The notes under the pieces were generated by a model. The model saw only the letters and a list, made by a program, of their open reading frames with translations. It searched no databases and was not told where the DNA came from. A stretch of 64,000 nucleotides of DNA, from assembly GCA_956465555.1 (NCBI GenBank), contig OY101123.1, positions 1,302,001-1,366,000 on the forward strand, given 5' to 3'. The position numbers and the translations under genes are program-made. The DNA comes from Nitzschia sp. pyKryTriq1. Its lineage: Eukaryota; Bacillariophyta; Bacillariophyceae; Bacillariales; Bacillariaceae. Shown in pieces: positions 1 through 9,642 of the stretch. Within the stretch, counting starts at the first letter, position 1, and each line of letters begins with the position of its first letter.

Positions 1-1312
1 CACCTCGGGTGGAAACTGTTTTGAACATTACTTTCGCCCATCGGAATTGGATTCCATGGCCAAAAATATTGTCTTTGTCTTCGATCTCTCTGATTCCATG
101 AGAGGAACGAAGTTAAACCAGGCCAAAGCTGCGCTCAAATCCTTCATCACGGAAACCCTGACTCCGAGAGATTCTTTTACCATTCAGCTCTTCGGGGATA
201 AGGGAACCATGGATTTGATTCGAGCACCTGCCGCTACTGATGCCGAAAAGTCGGATGCCATTGTCTTTATGAACAAGCAATGGCCCTCTTCTCACCGCAC
301 TAACCTCCACGCTGCCTTTTTGGAAGGACTGCTTCGCGCCCAACGGGATATGGACGCTAGAGAAGACGACGAGGAGGCTGTTCCGACAGTTGATCTAATC
401 GTCTTTATTTCAGACGGTTGGGCCACCACTGGACAAACCAACCGCCGTAGGATTGTAGAAGATATATACCACTTGAATCAAAGTGGGAAGAAGCCCATCA
501 AGATTTTCACTTTGGGATTTCGTGACTATGCCGACATGGAGCTTCTCAACGCTATCGCCGCCATGAATGGAGGTGTGTCGGCGACTCTGGTCTCCGACGA
601 TAATGTGGACTGGCAGATGGAAAACTTCTTCCTTAGCGAATTCGGGGAAGTGTTGCTGGCAGATGTCAGTGTCGACTATGAGGGCGGTAATCTTTTCGTC
701 TACGGAGAGACCGAGCAAACATTTCCCCTCTTAGCCGGTGGATACGAAGTTGTGGTGCGTGGTTTGTACGAAACCGACAATGTCGAAGGAGGTGGTGATG
801 ACTTGTTGCGTGCTGTGACAAAGGCCACGACCACCACTGGTTCTCAAGAATGGGTAGCGAAATCGTTCCCTAGAGATGCCAGCGATAGTGTGTGCCTACA
901 AAGTTACGCCCACGCCCGCATTAGTCAGCTTCTTCGTCTGAAGGATCTTGCAAATTTAGTAGGAGATGAAACACTTAAGAAGGCTGTTGGCCTTCGAGAA
1001 CCTTGCGAAAAAGACGAGAAGATGTCGGAATGCATCGAGGAAGAGGCATTGGCTGTTGCACTCGAGGCAGGGGTCGTCGCCACAGGGCTTACTGGAATGG
1101 TCACTGTGGACGAGGATAAGTGCTTTGACTTTGCGGGTGAAACCGAGATTTGCCGGGATGGTACAACGGCATCTTTTGGGTACGCTTCCACTTCAGGTAG
1201 TGGGTATAGCGATTCGTCTGATGCGGTCAAACCAGCATCGTGGCCCTGTTTGTGGCTCGTGATGTTTTGGACGGTTATCCCTGTTGCTGGTCTACTTCTA
1301 GACTGGCTTTAG
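1..1312 (+). CDS. ITIH-like von Willebrand factor A domain protein, 5' truncated by the window edge
   Basis: The reading frame is open to base 1, so the true start lies outside the window. The first in-frame ATG (56) falls inside the domain, and the residues before it read like the linker that precedes a VWA domain in inter-alpha-trypsin inhibitor heavy chains. The VWA fold is clear: the MIDAS motif DLSDS follows a hydrophobic beta strand, a later Thr lies in HRTNLHAAF, and the third metal-site Asp lies in FISDGWATTG. A complete MIDAS implies divalent-metal ligand binding. After the VWA domain comes a region of about 200 residues with no recognised domain, then a hydrophobic C-terminal segment of about 20 residues (CLWLVMFWTVIPVAGLLLDWL is its core), which suggests a membrane anchor. 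A VIT domain would be expected upstream. The family assignment is good; the ligand is unknown. Confidence 0.85.
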   Translation, partial: TSGGNCFEHYFRPSELDSMAKNIVFVFDLSDSMRGTKLNQAKAALKSFITETLTPRDSFTIQLFGDKGTMDLIRAPAATDAEKSDAIVFMNKQWPSSHRTNLHAAFLEGLLRAQRDMDAREDDEEAVPTVDLIVFISDGWATTGQTNRRRIVEDIYHLNQSGKKPIKIFTLGFRDYADMELLNAIAAMNGGVSATLVSDDNVDWQMENFFLSEFGEVLLADVSVDYEGGNLFVYGETEQTFPLLAGGYEVVVRGLYETDNVEGGGDDLLRAVTKATTTTGSQEWVAKSFPRDASDSVCLQSYAHARISQLLRLKDLANLVGDETLKKAVGLREPCEKDEKMSECIEEEALAVALEAGVVATGLTGMVTVDEDKCFDFAGETEICRDGTTASFGYASTSGSGYSDSSDAVKPASWPCLWLVMFWTVIPVAGLLLDWL

Positions 1313-1528
1313 ATGATCAAAAACTTTGCATTGGCCGCTCGTACGTATTCAAAAGTCTCCACATCTTTTAATAATTGTTTATGTCAGAATCGATTTCGCG
1401 ACGCCCCAGCGCTACTACTAGTAGTAGAGGACTGTACGATGCTCGTATTCTATAAGTACAGGTAGTAGACTCAAAACAAAATTACACCTCGCTGCAATAA
1501 CTGAAGACTAGCCAAACTTAGGAGCCTT

Positions 1529-3817
1529 CTAGTTATCTGATGGAGGTGGACTGTCCAGGCTTGAGACTATTTTGGTTCCAAGGTACTGGATCGGAACGTT
1601 GGAGCCATGTGTAGAGATAGCCTCTGTCACCAAACCAAGCTGGCGCTTAAATTGCTCATAACATTGCTTCACCGACAAAAGCAACTCCAGTGATTTGAGC
1701 CCATTCAACACAAGTTCTTCGTCTGTTTTTCCACAAACGAAACTCTTAAATATTATCTGGCACGCCCCTGCATCGACCAACTGTTCGCGATGCGATGTAT
1801 CGACGGCAACGCAAGCCAAAAAGATGCAGGTGCTCTTACATACATCTTTGTTCTCATCAAAGCGGAGACAGAATCGGAGAATCTGCCGATGGATATCGTC
1901 GACGAAGATGTTCTCAATCTGCCCCTCGGTACCAGAAGCAATCTGCTGAAACTTTTGCATGCAGAAAGTATTCACCCGAGGAGACCAATCATAATTTCGC
2001 ATGTAGTCAAGGATAGTTCGCGGGCCCTGGGGGATGTTCATCTGCGAGTCGATGATTTGCTGAAGTGTCCTGCAGGCTTCATCTTCCAGTGACGCATCCA
2101 TGGTGTGCGAAATTTGTATTCTATCCAACACGGCGCTTGCATCATCTATGCAACGTTGTTCAACTTGACTCGCATGCAAAATCAACGAATTGACATCTTT
2201 GCATTTCCGCAAGGTTCGACAATTCTTTTCTTCATGCGTATAATTTTTAAGAGCAAAACATGCTCCATGCAGCACAGATGACTCGTGGCGATGATTCGCC
2301 ATGGCTTGTACAACGGCATCCAGCTCGTCCTGTGGCACCACGGTGACGAACTGTTTTTCAATATTCACGGCACAATTCGAGAGAAATGCACAAGCATCCC
2401 GCTGGATTGATACGCAGCCCCGATGTACTATCATTGCTTCCGTCACCACCTTCGGAGCCCCCACACTTTGGAAAATATCGCGCCCTTCCGGTTCTGGACT
2501 CAGCGTTCTCATAGCGCCTATCGCTGTCTTGACCAAGCTTTCCGTCGCAATGAAATACTGCAAAGCAATGACAATCTGCTCGCACGCCTTTTGCCGCACC
2601 AGCATTATTCGGAACCCGCTGTTGACACCGAGTGACCATATTGCACCACAGCCCTTCTCCTGCACACTAGCATCCTGGGTGTGCAGCTTCAATGCTCGGA
2701 TAATATCTTCAGGAGCTCCCGCAAGCATAATAGCTGCCCGATTTTGCTCGTTTTCTTTACACAACTCCCAAATCACCCCTAAGCAGTGTGACTGTATCTT
2801 GGCACAGTTCACGTGCTCTCGAATAGCGCCCAATACAATATCCACCAAGAATTCGGAGCTCCCCGACGAGTTCATGTCTTGGACGAGTGAATCCACCCCA
2901 GTAATGATGCTCGCGATTTCTTCGTCAGAGAGAGAAGCTGGTTGCGAGCAGGATGGACGATCCGAGCGCACCGGACTTTGCGGCGGGCTACTACTTCGTC
3001 CTACTAGAGCTGCAGACGATGAACTCCGCCTGGCACGCCCCTCCGAACTTGCTTCATAGTCGTATGTAGGCAGTTCCGGCATGGATTCTTGGTTTGGCCC
3101 ATCAACATGTTGATCGTACAATTTAACGGTAATTTCATTCCCAGCTGCTTCCGCCATTACTTCGGGAACGTACACGCCCGCCCACTGAGGTCTTGGTCTT
3201 CCGTTGCTTGGGCTGGGTAACGGAGGCCTCGATTCGGTTGTTCTTCTACCAGAAGGTGAAATAGATCTGTAATTCCTTGACGAAGAACCTCCTTCACCGG
3301 AATTTGCACTACCATTACTGCCGGATGACACCGAAGCTACGTCCACCGTGCTACGAGGATTCACGTTTCCCTGCTGACGACCGGCAGATGTATTACGGAC
3401 CCGTGGAGGTGCACTTTGGATGCCGCTCCACCCCCCTCGTGTGTTGCCACTCGGTAACAATTCCCCACTACCTCCGTTCCCTCTTGCTCTCGGCAGCCTT
3501 GGGTGTGGATTTCTACTTGGATTACACACGAAGCAAACTCCCGCGGCGCATTCTCCAGCAACAGCTCGTGGCTCCCTCGTAAACCATAGGGGATTGAATC
3601 TCGATCTCGTGATGAAATACAGCTGAATGGGGACACCTTCACACCTCGTACAGAAGCCGTGCTTTGTTCTCAATTCCAGCTTATCAGCTCGGGTCAACAC
3701 GCTACCGTTTGGGCCAACAGTCATCTCATTGTAGGCCAAATTTATTTGAAGTGTATCAAAGCGTGAAGGGGGGTCGCCAAACGCACCGCCCCCGGGCGCG
3801 GCCACTACTCCATTCAT
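1529..3817 (-). CDS. Armadillo-repeat protein with N-terminal cysteine cluster
   Basis: Single-exon protein of 762 residues. The ATG at 3817 is the first in frame; the frame runs a little further upstream without a better start. Residues 50-100 hold a cysteine cluster, CTRC at 56-59 and C-x4-C-x2-C at 90-98 ending in FVCNP, preceded by LELRTKHG. This looks like a small zinc knuckle. Residues about 110-300 are Ser/Pro/Arg-rich and probably disordered. From about 300 to the end, helical repeats of armadillo type are visible (for example KGCGAIWSLG, DACAFLSNCA, HGACFALKNY), giving a superhelical protein-binding scaffold. The same architecture recurs at 59706-62486, where the cysteine cluster is better conserved. 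The partner and process are unknown. The gene is convergent with the VWA gene, with a gap of 216 bp. Confidence 0.85.
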   Translation of the reverse strand: MNGVVAAPGGGAFGDPPSRFDTLQINLAYNEMTVGPNGSVLTRADKLELRTKHGFCTRCEGVPIQLYFITRSRFNPLWFTREPRAVAGECAAGVCFVCNPSRNPHPRLPRARGNGGSGELLPSGNTRGGWSGIQSAPPRVRNTSAGRQQGNVNPRSTVDVASVSSGSNGSANSGEGGSSSRNYRSISPSGRRTTESRPPLPSPSNGRPRPQWAGVYVPEVMAEAAGNEITVKLYDQHVDGPNQESMPELPTYDYEASSEGRARRSSSSAALVGRSSSPPQSPVRSDRPSCSQPASLSDEEIASIITGVDSLVQDMNSSGSSEFLVDIVLGAIREHVNCAKIQSHCLGVIWELCKENEQNRAAIMLAGAPEDIIRALKLHTQDASVQEKGCGAIWSLGVNSGFRIMLVRQKACEQIVIALQYFIATESLVKTAIGAMRTLSPEPEGRDIFQSVGAPKVVTEAMIVHRGCVSIQRDACAFLSNCAVNIEKQFVTVVPQDELDAVVQAMANHRHESSVLHGACFALKNYTHEEKNCRTLRKCKDVNSLILHASQVEQRCIDDASAVLDRIQISHTMDASLEDEACRTLQQIIDSQMNIPQGPRTILDYMRNYDWSPRVNTFCMQKFQQIASGTEGQIENIFVDDIHRQILRFCLRFDENKDVCKSTCIFLACVAVDTSHREQLVDAGACQIIFKSFVCGKTDEELVLNGLKSLELLLSVKQCYEQFKRQLGLVTEAISTHGSNVPIQYLGTKIVSSLDSPPPSDN

Positions 3818-5047
3818 GATGTGATGAGTTGCCAACAACTGAACGTCGAAATGAAGGATTGGTAGCAAGAGTCGACATGCAACTCTTGATCAGTAGATAG
3901 GCAATACTTTCTGTGTTGTCCTCTGTACAGTGAACTCGTACTGGTATGTGTTGTGTGGAGCTCTATCTTCTTCAAGATCAACGGTAAAACTGAACTACTC
4001 AGAGCGTGTTGCATCATGCAGGATGCAGGCCAGGCCAGCCGCGGCCATGAGACGCAACCCCGCCGGCCGCCGCCGCATGAAGAATCATCATCATAATTAC
4101 GAGTTCGTAGTATGATACGCTACCTGGTATCATAAGAATAGCAAAAACCAGCTGGAACAAGGAACAACCGGAACAACGTCCTCAACGCATGGATTATGGT
4201 ACACAAGGTTCGTGGAAAGGCAAGTGCGTGGGGAATACGAGTACTCTTGTTGTTCACCGTCATCAGAAGGCGAGAAATATTTAACATTTACCCCTGCCCA
4301 TAATTTCGCGACTTCGCTGTTCATAATCACGATATTCCGACCTTCAATAGAGGGGGTATAATAACAAGTAGTGTATGTACTTGTACGCGGTGCATGGACG
4401 AGAACTAACTGACGACTATCACTGCAACTAAAACTACCGGTACGAACCGTAGGAATGAGGGAGACCCTGCGTTACCGCACCGCGCCGATGCTGGTAGACT
4501 AAGTGTATGATGGTACTATCCTATTCGGGGGGGGGGGGGTCAGTGCTGCGTGCTCCTCCTTCGTACTAGCAGGTACCAGCATTCTCTAGAGTTGATAGAT
4601 AGTTTTTGGTCATGAAAGTGATCATTGTTCCTTTTACTCGGAGAGGGCGGGTAATCAAAGATGCATCAGGGACGGTGGGAGATTGGGATACGATGACGTT
4701 TTTGTCAGCACATCTCGTGTCTCGTTCATCGAAGCAGCCAGGACGAGTAGTGGAGAAAGTTGATTGGGACTTGTCTACGAAGTATGAAGTTTGCTCTGGG
4801 GAGCTCGTGGCGTCAGCTGCTCTATGTACTGAGGTCCCACGCACGGCCTCCATTGTTTGTCAAGAAGTTGAAGTTCAACATGTATGCATTCGCAATCTAC
4901 ATATCATCGGTCAACTCTCTAGAGTACCATACCATACTCGTACTAGTAAATAAGAGAAGTTTTGCGGGTTCGTGATGTGTGAACAAACTTGGTCTCTTAT
5001 GCTTACAAGCGCTTGGTTGCTGGCATATACGTGTTTTCCCCGTCGTC
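3818..5047. other. Intergenic region, no convincing gene
   Basis: Several frames of 60-115 codons exist (for example 4606-4953) but overlap on both strands and show no domain or splice signals. The region holds a run of 13 G at 4527-4539 and scattered GTAC-rich segments. Confidence 0.6.
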
Positions 5048-6487
5048 TTAGATGGTATAAAATGCCAACTCTCTTTCGCGATTATTGACGGCTTTCTTGT
5101 ACGCCGAATCAAAGTCTTTCGGAAGGACCACATACCGATTCTCTCGCACCGCTTGTAGACCAGCCTCAGCACAAATCGAACTAATATCAGCAGCGGAAAC
5201 CTTTTCACTTCGGTTGACATAGTCTTCCAAGTCCAATTCATCACTCAGGTTCATTCTCGAGGTGGCCGCCTGGAACACCATTCGTTTTTGTCTGCGATCA
5301 GGATTGGGAAATTCAATCTTTCGATCCAATCGACCTGGTCGAAGCAGAGCAGGATCCAAAGTATCAGCTCGGTTGGTAGCCATGATGACCTTGATGTTGG
5401 TGGTTTGATCGAAACCATCCATTTGATTCAACAATTCGAGAAGAATACGCTGGACCTCGCGGTCAGCACCCGTTTGGGCATCGAAACGCTTGGTAGCGAT
5501 AGCATCTATCTCATCAATAAAGACAATGCAGGGAGAGTTTTCTCGTGCCAGCCGAAAGACATCTCGGACCATTCGGGGTCCCTCCCCGAGATACTTTTGA
5601 ACAAATTCGGAACCCACCATGGAGATAAAAGTGGCTTCAGTGGCGTTGGCTACCGCTTTGGCCATCATGGTCTTTCCAGTCCCGGGAGGTCCGTACAGCA
5701 ACACGCCCCGAGGGGGGTCGATACCGATCTGTTGGTAGAGATGGTGTTGGATCAACGGCAATTCAATCGCCTCGCGAACTTCTTGCTTTTGCATGTCCAT
5801 TCCTCCGATATCCTTGTAGGAAACGTCTGGCTTTTCAGCCATGAGCTTGACCGTCGAGTCACTTTCGGGCGGCAAAATGTCCACGAGGGAGTGCGAGTGC
5901 CGATGCAAGGCAATGCTCGTGTTGGGTTTCAAGAGTTCCCGATCTAACGTACTCAAGATACGAACGTAGTAGTTAGACCCCGCAGTACTGGAGACGATTC
6001 CATAGTTGGCATCAATCATTTCATTGAACTGCCCAATGACCAAGGGAACGGATTGAATACGTCGAATCTCCTCTTTGGCGCGAAGCAACTCTCGCTGCAA
6101 GTGTCGCATTTCATCCTTTAGATATTCCTCCTGGAGCTCCACGAATTCTAATTGTTTTTCGAGACCTTTCACCTCTTGATACAGGTCTAGCTCTACTGGT
6201 TCTGCCGCTTGAGGGATGGACTTGGGAGCATCCACTTGCTGTTGTCGTCATGGTTTGGTGGGCACAGTTGGTTAGAATACCAAAAGGAAATAAAAAATTC
6301 AATACGGAAATTCCGGTCTGGAATAAGAAAAAGTCACGCCATCGGATACCAATGAAGCCAATCGACCATGGCCGAAAATGTTCCAAACGGTCAAATGAAA
6401 ACAAAATCAGCGCGACATGAAATCGTTTCCTTTGTCACTCACCATTCCATTGCTCATGGGAGCGGGTAAGACTGCTGCGGAAGCCAT
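5048..6487 (-). CDS. RPT3: 26S proteasome regulatory ATPase Rpt3 (subunit 6B)
   Basis: AAA+ ATPase of the 19S base, which unfolds ubiquitinated substrates and feeds them to the 20S core. I read two exons: 6443-6487 (15 codons, [15 protein letters not shown], followed by a GTGAGT donor) and 5048-6238 (preceded by a CAACAG acceptor). They join in phase 0 and give 411 residues, close to the family length of about 418. Without the short first exon the long frame has no ATG near its start, and a stop lies just upstream. Visible features are the N-terminal coiled coil, OB region, Walker A GPPGTGKT, Walker [11 protein letters not shown] and arginine finger segment RPGRLDR. The close match to Rpt3 (for example [19 protein letters not shown]) separates it from the other five Rpt subunits. 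Oddity: the C-terminus reads FYTI instead of the usual FYK. Confidence 0.95.
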
Positions 6488-7171
6488 TGTCAAACAATAT
6501 TCGTTGAGCTGACTTCTGCGTTGTTTGTGGGAATGACACGAAAGTGATTTTGCGATGCCATGGTCAGATCGTGCAGATTTTACCGGACGCTCAACGAACC
6601 TCACGGAAGAATGAAGGCACATTTCGAGTCGAAGGTCTAACAAAGTACTTTTTGAGGACGGATAGACCGGACGATGGACTGACACATGACGACAACTACT
6701 CGTGATTGAAACTACCTGATGGAGGACCCTCCGGCGTACTAGCTACCTCTCTCTGTCTACTCTCTACGGGTACTCTCTCTCTCTACTCTAGAGAGTAGAG
6801 AAACTACTCTTGTAGAGAGAAAGGTCTAATAGTAGAGCTAGCTACTAGACTAGTAGAGGGTAGTACTTCGTAGTAGTGTGGTAGCGTATTTCAGAACGCC
6901 GAAGCAAAGACTACTCGCCACTGCCTTGTGCAGAAATAGGATAGTGCATGCGAGTAGACGTACTGCAGTAGAAGTCCGGTCTGTCTACTAGTTGCTATGC
7001 AGTAGTAGTGCTCTACTCTGGAACAGAGGGGAAATTTACTTTTCTACTCTCTTTTTTATACTCTAGTAGCTGGTAGAGTAGAGCGATTCTTTTTCTGTAC
7101 TCTAGTACTCTGATGTGATGATTCGAAGCATGAAATCATATCGTTATTCTTAAATCATAATCATGATGTAT
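6488..7171. other. Intergenic region rich in CT and TAG/CTA simple repeats
   Basis: No gene seen. From about 6740 to 7110 the DNA is dominated by irregular CTCTCTAC / TAGTAGAG units that can pair with one another on the same strand. It lies between the start of Rpt3 and the 3' end of the repeat membrane protein gene. Confidence 0.6.
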
Positions 7172-8883
7172 TTACCAGTTCAAATCCTTTTCAGCATTGT
7201 ATGTGGGATCAAAGCGGCTCCGGTAGAAGTCTTCCCAGAACTTTCCAGTGTTTTTGCCTTGCTCCTTCCAACTAGTAGGTGTTTGCGAGGTCACGGTAGT
7301 GCTAGATCCAGATGCCACAGTCTCCATACTAGAAGTAGCGGAAGAATCATCATTTTTCTCGTCACGTGCAACAGGAGCAGCCTTCTTGTTGTTGTTGCTC
7401 CGCAAACCATTTTGTTCCTTTCCTATTTCTTTTCCATGAGACGCCCAGTAGTCACCGATGGCCTTGCCGTGGGCCTTGTCTGCCTCGGCGTCTTCGCCCC
7501 ATGCGGGAAAGGAAAGACCGTCCCAAGAGTCGTTCGAAACAACTGCGGAAGCGTTGGTAACAAAAGTGGGATCATACTTGGCACGATAGTGGTTCGCAAT
7601 GGTCTGACCCTTGGCCTTCATTTCTTGCTGAAGTTTGGTGGCATGCTCCTTATCGTTTTGCCAGTCCATTCCCCAAATGTACCAATCGTTCTTGGCGTTC
7701 TTGGCAGCGGCGTTCTTGGAGGAAGCGGGGATCGCATCGGTAATGGACGCGCTTCTACTAGGACCAGGATTTGGCGAAGTGCTCACCGCATCAGGCGCCT
7801 TTTGTTGTTCATAAAAGCGGGAGATCGCTACGCCTTTGTCGTGGTAGTACTTTCCAATGGCTCGCCCTTGAGACTTGAAATCCGTCCAAGCAGTGGACCA
7901 TTCCACAGGTGTGGCAGGATCATTCGCGGCCGTTGTTTGATCAAAAAATGGTTGCTGGTAGTGTTCCTCGATTAGTTCACCCAATTCCTTGAAGTGCTGT
8001 TCAATGGCGGTACCACGGTCACGATCCGCCACCCAATCGTACACCGGCGGAGCCGCGTCACCCCCTGTTGCGGCTCGCAAGAAGCGATGCCCAGCATTGT
8101 CGTCCGTGGCGACCGCATTGTAGTAGGTGGGATCAAAGACTTGCTGGTAGTGTTCATCGATAGCATCACCAATCGACTTGTATTTTTTCGCCATCGCCAT
8201 GCCACCCTCAGCGTCTTTCTTCCAATCAAAAGCCCATGGGAAAGTCTCGTTCAAGGTCGCATTCATCAAACCAGCTTCTTCTGAAGTCTTGTTGTAGTTG
8301 GGCTATTAGAGATCAACAAATATAACAGAATGGTGAGTATGGTATGTTGTGGTATGGTGGGAGCTAGCAAGAGTGTGGCACTTACATCATACATGGACTT
8401 ATAATAATGTTTGAGAGCCTTTCCCTTGGCGCGGTAGTAGGCTCCAATCGCCGCGAAACTCTCCTTGTTGTCCTCCCACTCGAGTGCCCATGGGTTGGAT
8501 GACGAGGAGGAGTCGTCAGCCTTCAGGGAACGACGTCCATTTCCGGTCGCGGCCGCAGGGAAGAAAAATGCCTTGTCATCCACAAGCAAGGACGAGAACC
8601 GATCGTCCAAGAGAGACTGATCCTTCTCGACTGCTGCTTGGGTGTCCTTTCCCGTGCTGGCTGCGATGGTACCGAACACAGCCATGAGAAACACTGCGAT
8701 CAGTGCCGCCGTTCCGAGTATTTTTCTTTTCTGCGACTTTTCTCGTTCGAGAATGAGAGGATCCAGTTCGTCCAGGATCGTTGCCTTTTGGAATGATGAT
8801 AGGCTGAGTACATCAATGCTGCCATAGTCAACGGCCGGATTGAGGTTGGCACCTCCGCCGTTGGTTTGAGAAGTCCGAGTCAT
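7172..8883 (-). CDS. Type II membrane protein with about seven W/Y-rich repeats
   Basis: Two exons, 8386-8883 and 7172-8302, joined in phase 0 across an 83-bp intron (8303-8385; donor GTAAGT, acceptor TAATAG), giving 542 residues. The N-terminus is polar, and one hydrophobic segment at about residues 55-76 follows a basic KSQKRK stretch, consistent with a type II signal anchor. The rest consists of about seven degenerate units of 40-60 residues. Each opens with a Trp-rich stretch (FPWAFDWKKD, YIWGMDWQND), continues with a helix of the form G-x-AI-x2-YY or HYQ, and often ends in a DPTY-like turn (YDPNYN, FDPTYYN, YDPTFV, FDPTYNAEKD). The splice junction falls inside such a unit and restores it, which supports the gene model. 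I do not recognise the family. A wall or lumenal role is possible but is inference only. Confidence 0.85.
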
Positions 8884-9262
8884 CAGAAAGTGCGTTGGTA
8901 AAAAGTAGAAATGGAATTTATGAGAATGTTTTGGAGGGAGATTATTGTTTCACCTCACACAAATAGCATCATGATGGTGGACATCATCTGCGACCCCTCT
9001 CGAGACATCAGGGGGTTTCTCTCCGAGCGGGCTGACATTGCAAAGATGTCAAGCATTCGCAAATTGTGTGACCATTGAACGACCAGTCTGCAGACCATGA
9101 AGAAATAAGCCTGAGACTAGTCTCGGACCATGACAGATTGAAAATGCAGTTCGTACCGTGCTTTTGGACTTCGAGCGAGTGAAGCAAACGAAGTTCATGG
9201 AACAATCAGAACACTCAGAACTCAGAACTCAGAACAGGCCGACGCAAAAAAGACAAAAAGCA
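8884..9262. other. Intergenic region between repeat membrane protein and tRNA-Glu
   Basis: No gene seen. It carries the upstream region of the minus-strand membrane protein gene and the 3' flank of the minus-strand tRNA, where an AT-rich stretch with a TTTTTTG-type run (plus-strand CAAAAAAG at about 9245-9252) could serve as the Pol III terminator. Confidence 0.5.
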
Positions 9263-9335
9263 TTCCGGTGCAGGGACTCGAACCCTGGTATCCTGCGTGA
9301 GAGGCAAGTATGCTCACCACCTACATCACACCGGA
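9263..9335 (-). tRNA. tRNA-Glu (anticodon CUC)
   Basis: A 73-nt cloverleaf. The acceptor stem TCCGGTG pairs fully with CACCGGA, with A as discriminator. The anticodon stem CTTGC/GCAGG encloses the seven-base loop CTCTCAC, so the anticodon is CTC and reads the Glu codon GAG. The T stem CAGGG/CCCTG encloses TTCGAGT, which with its flanks forms a good Pol III B box (GGTTCGAGTCC). The D arm is short (ATG/CAT) and overlaps an A box-like TGATGTAGGTGG. No intron. No 3' CCA is encoded, as expected for a nuclear tRNA. Confidence 0.93.
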
Positions 9336-9642
9336 ACATGGTTGGATGTCGAATTAGTATTACTTAATCAGATAAAATTGTTGGCTGCTGCCGTAATGAG
9401 AAGATGAGGGGGGGCGGGCGTTCTCACTACCCAAATACATACATATCTACACATCATACGTACGAACATACATTTGATCATTATGAGGCGAAGCGTATCC
9501 GAAACAACAGAACATCGACAATGGCACAGTACTTTTACATCAACAATCTAATCAATAGCATACATATTTCAAGCAATACAACCGTCTCTTCAACCAGTAG
9601 ATCGTTGTATCTCAAGAGTAACCAAAGAAGCAAGCGAAAGCC
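9336..9642. other. Short intergenic region upstream of glycosyltransferase
   Basis: No gene seen. It must hold the promoters of both the tRNA 5' flank (minus) and the glycosyltransferase gene (plus). It is AT-rich with CATACATA-type short repeats at about 9437-9475. Confidence 0.5.

Noticed and set aside
4606-4953. A 115-codon plus frame and a minus frame on top of it
   Set aside because: The two overlap, neither has known features, and the sequence around holds simple repeats.
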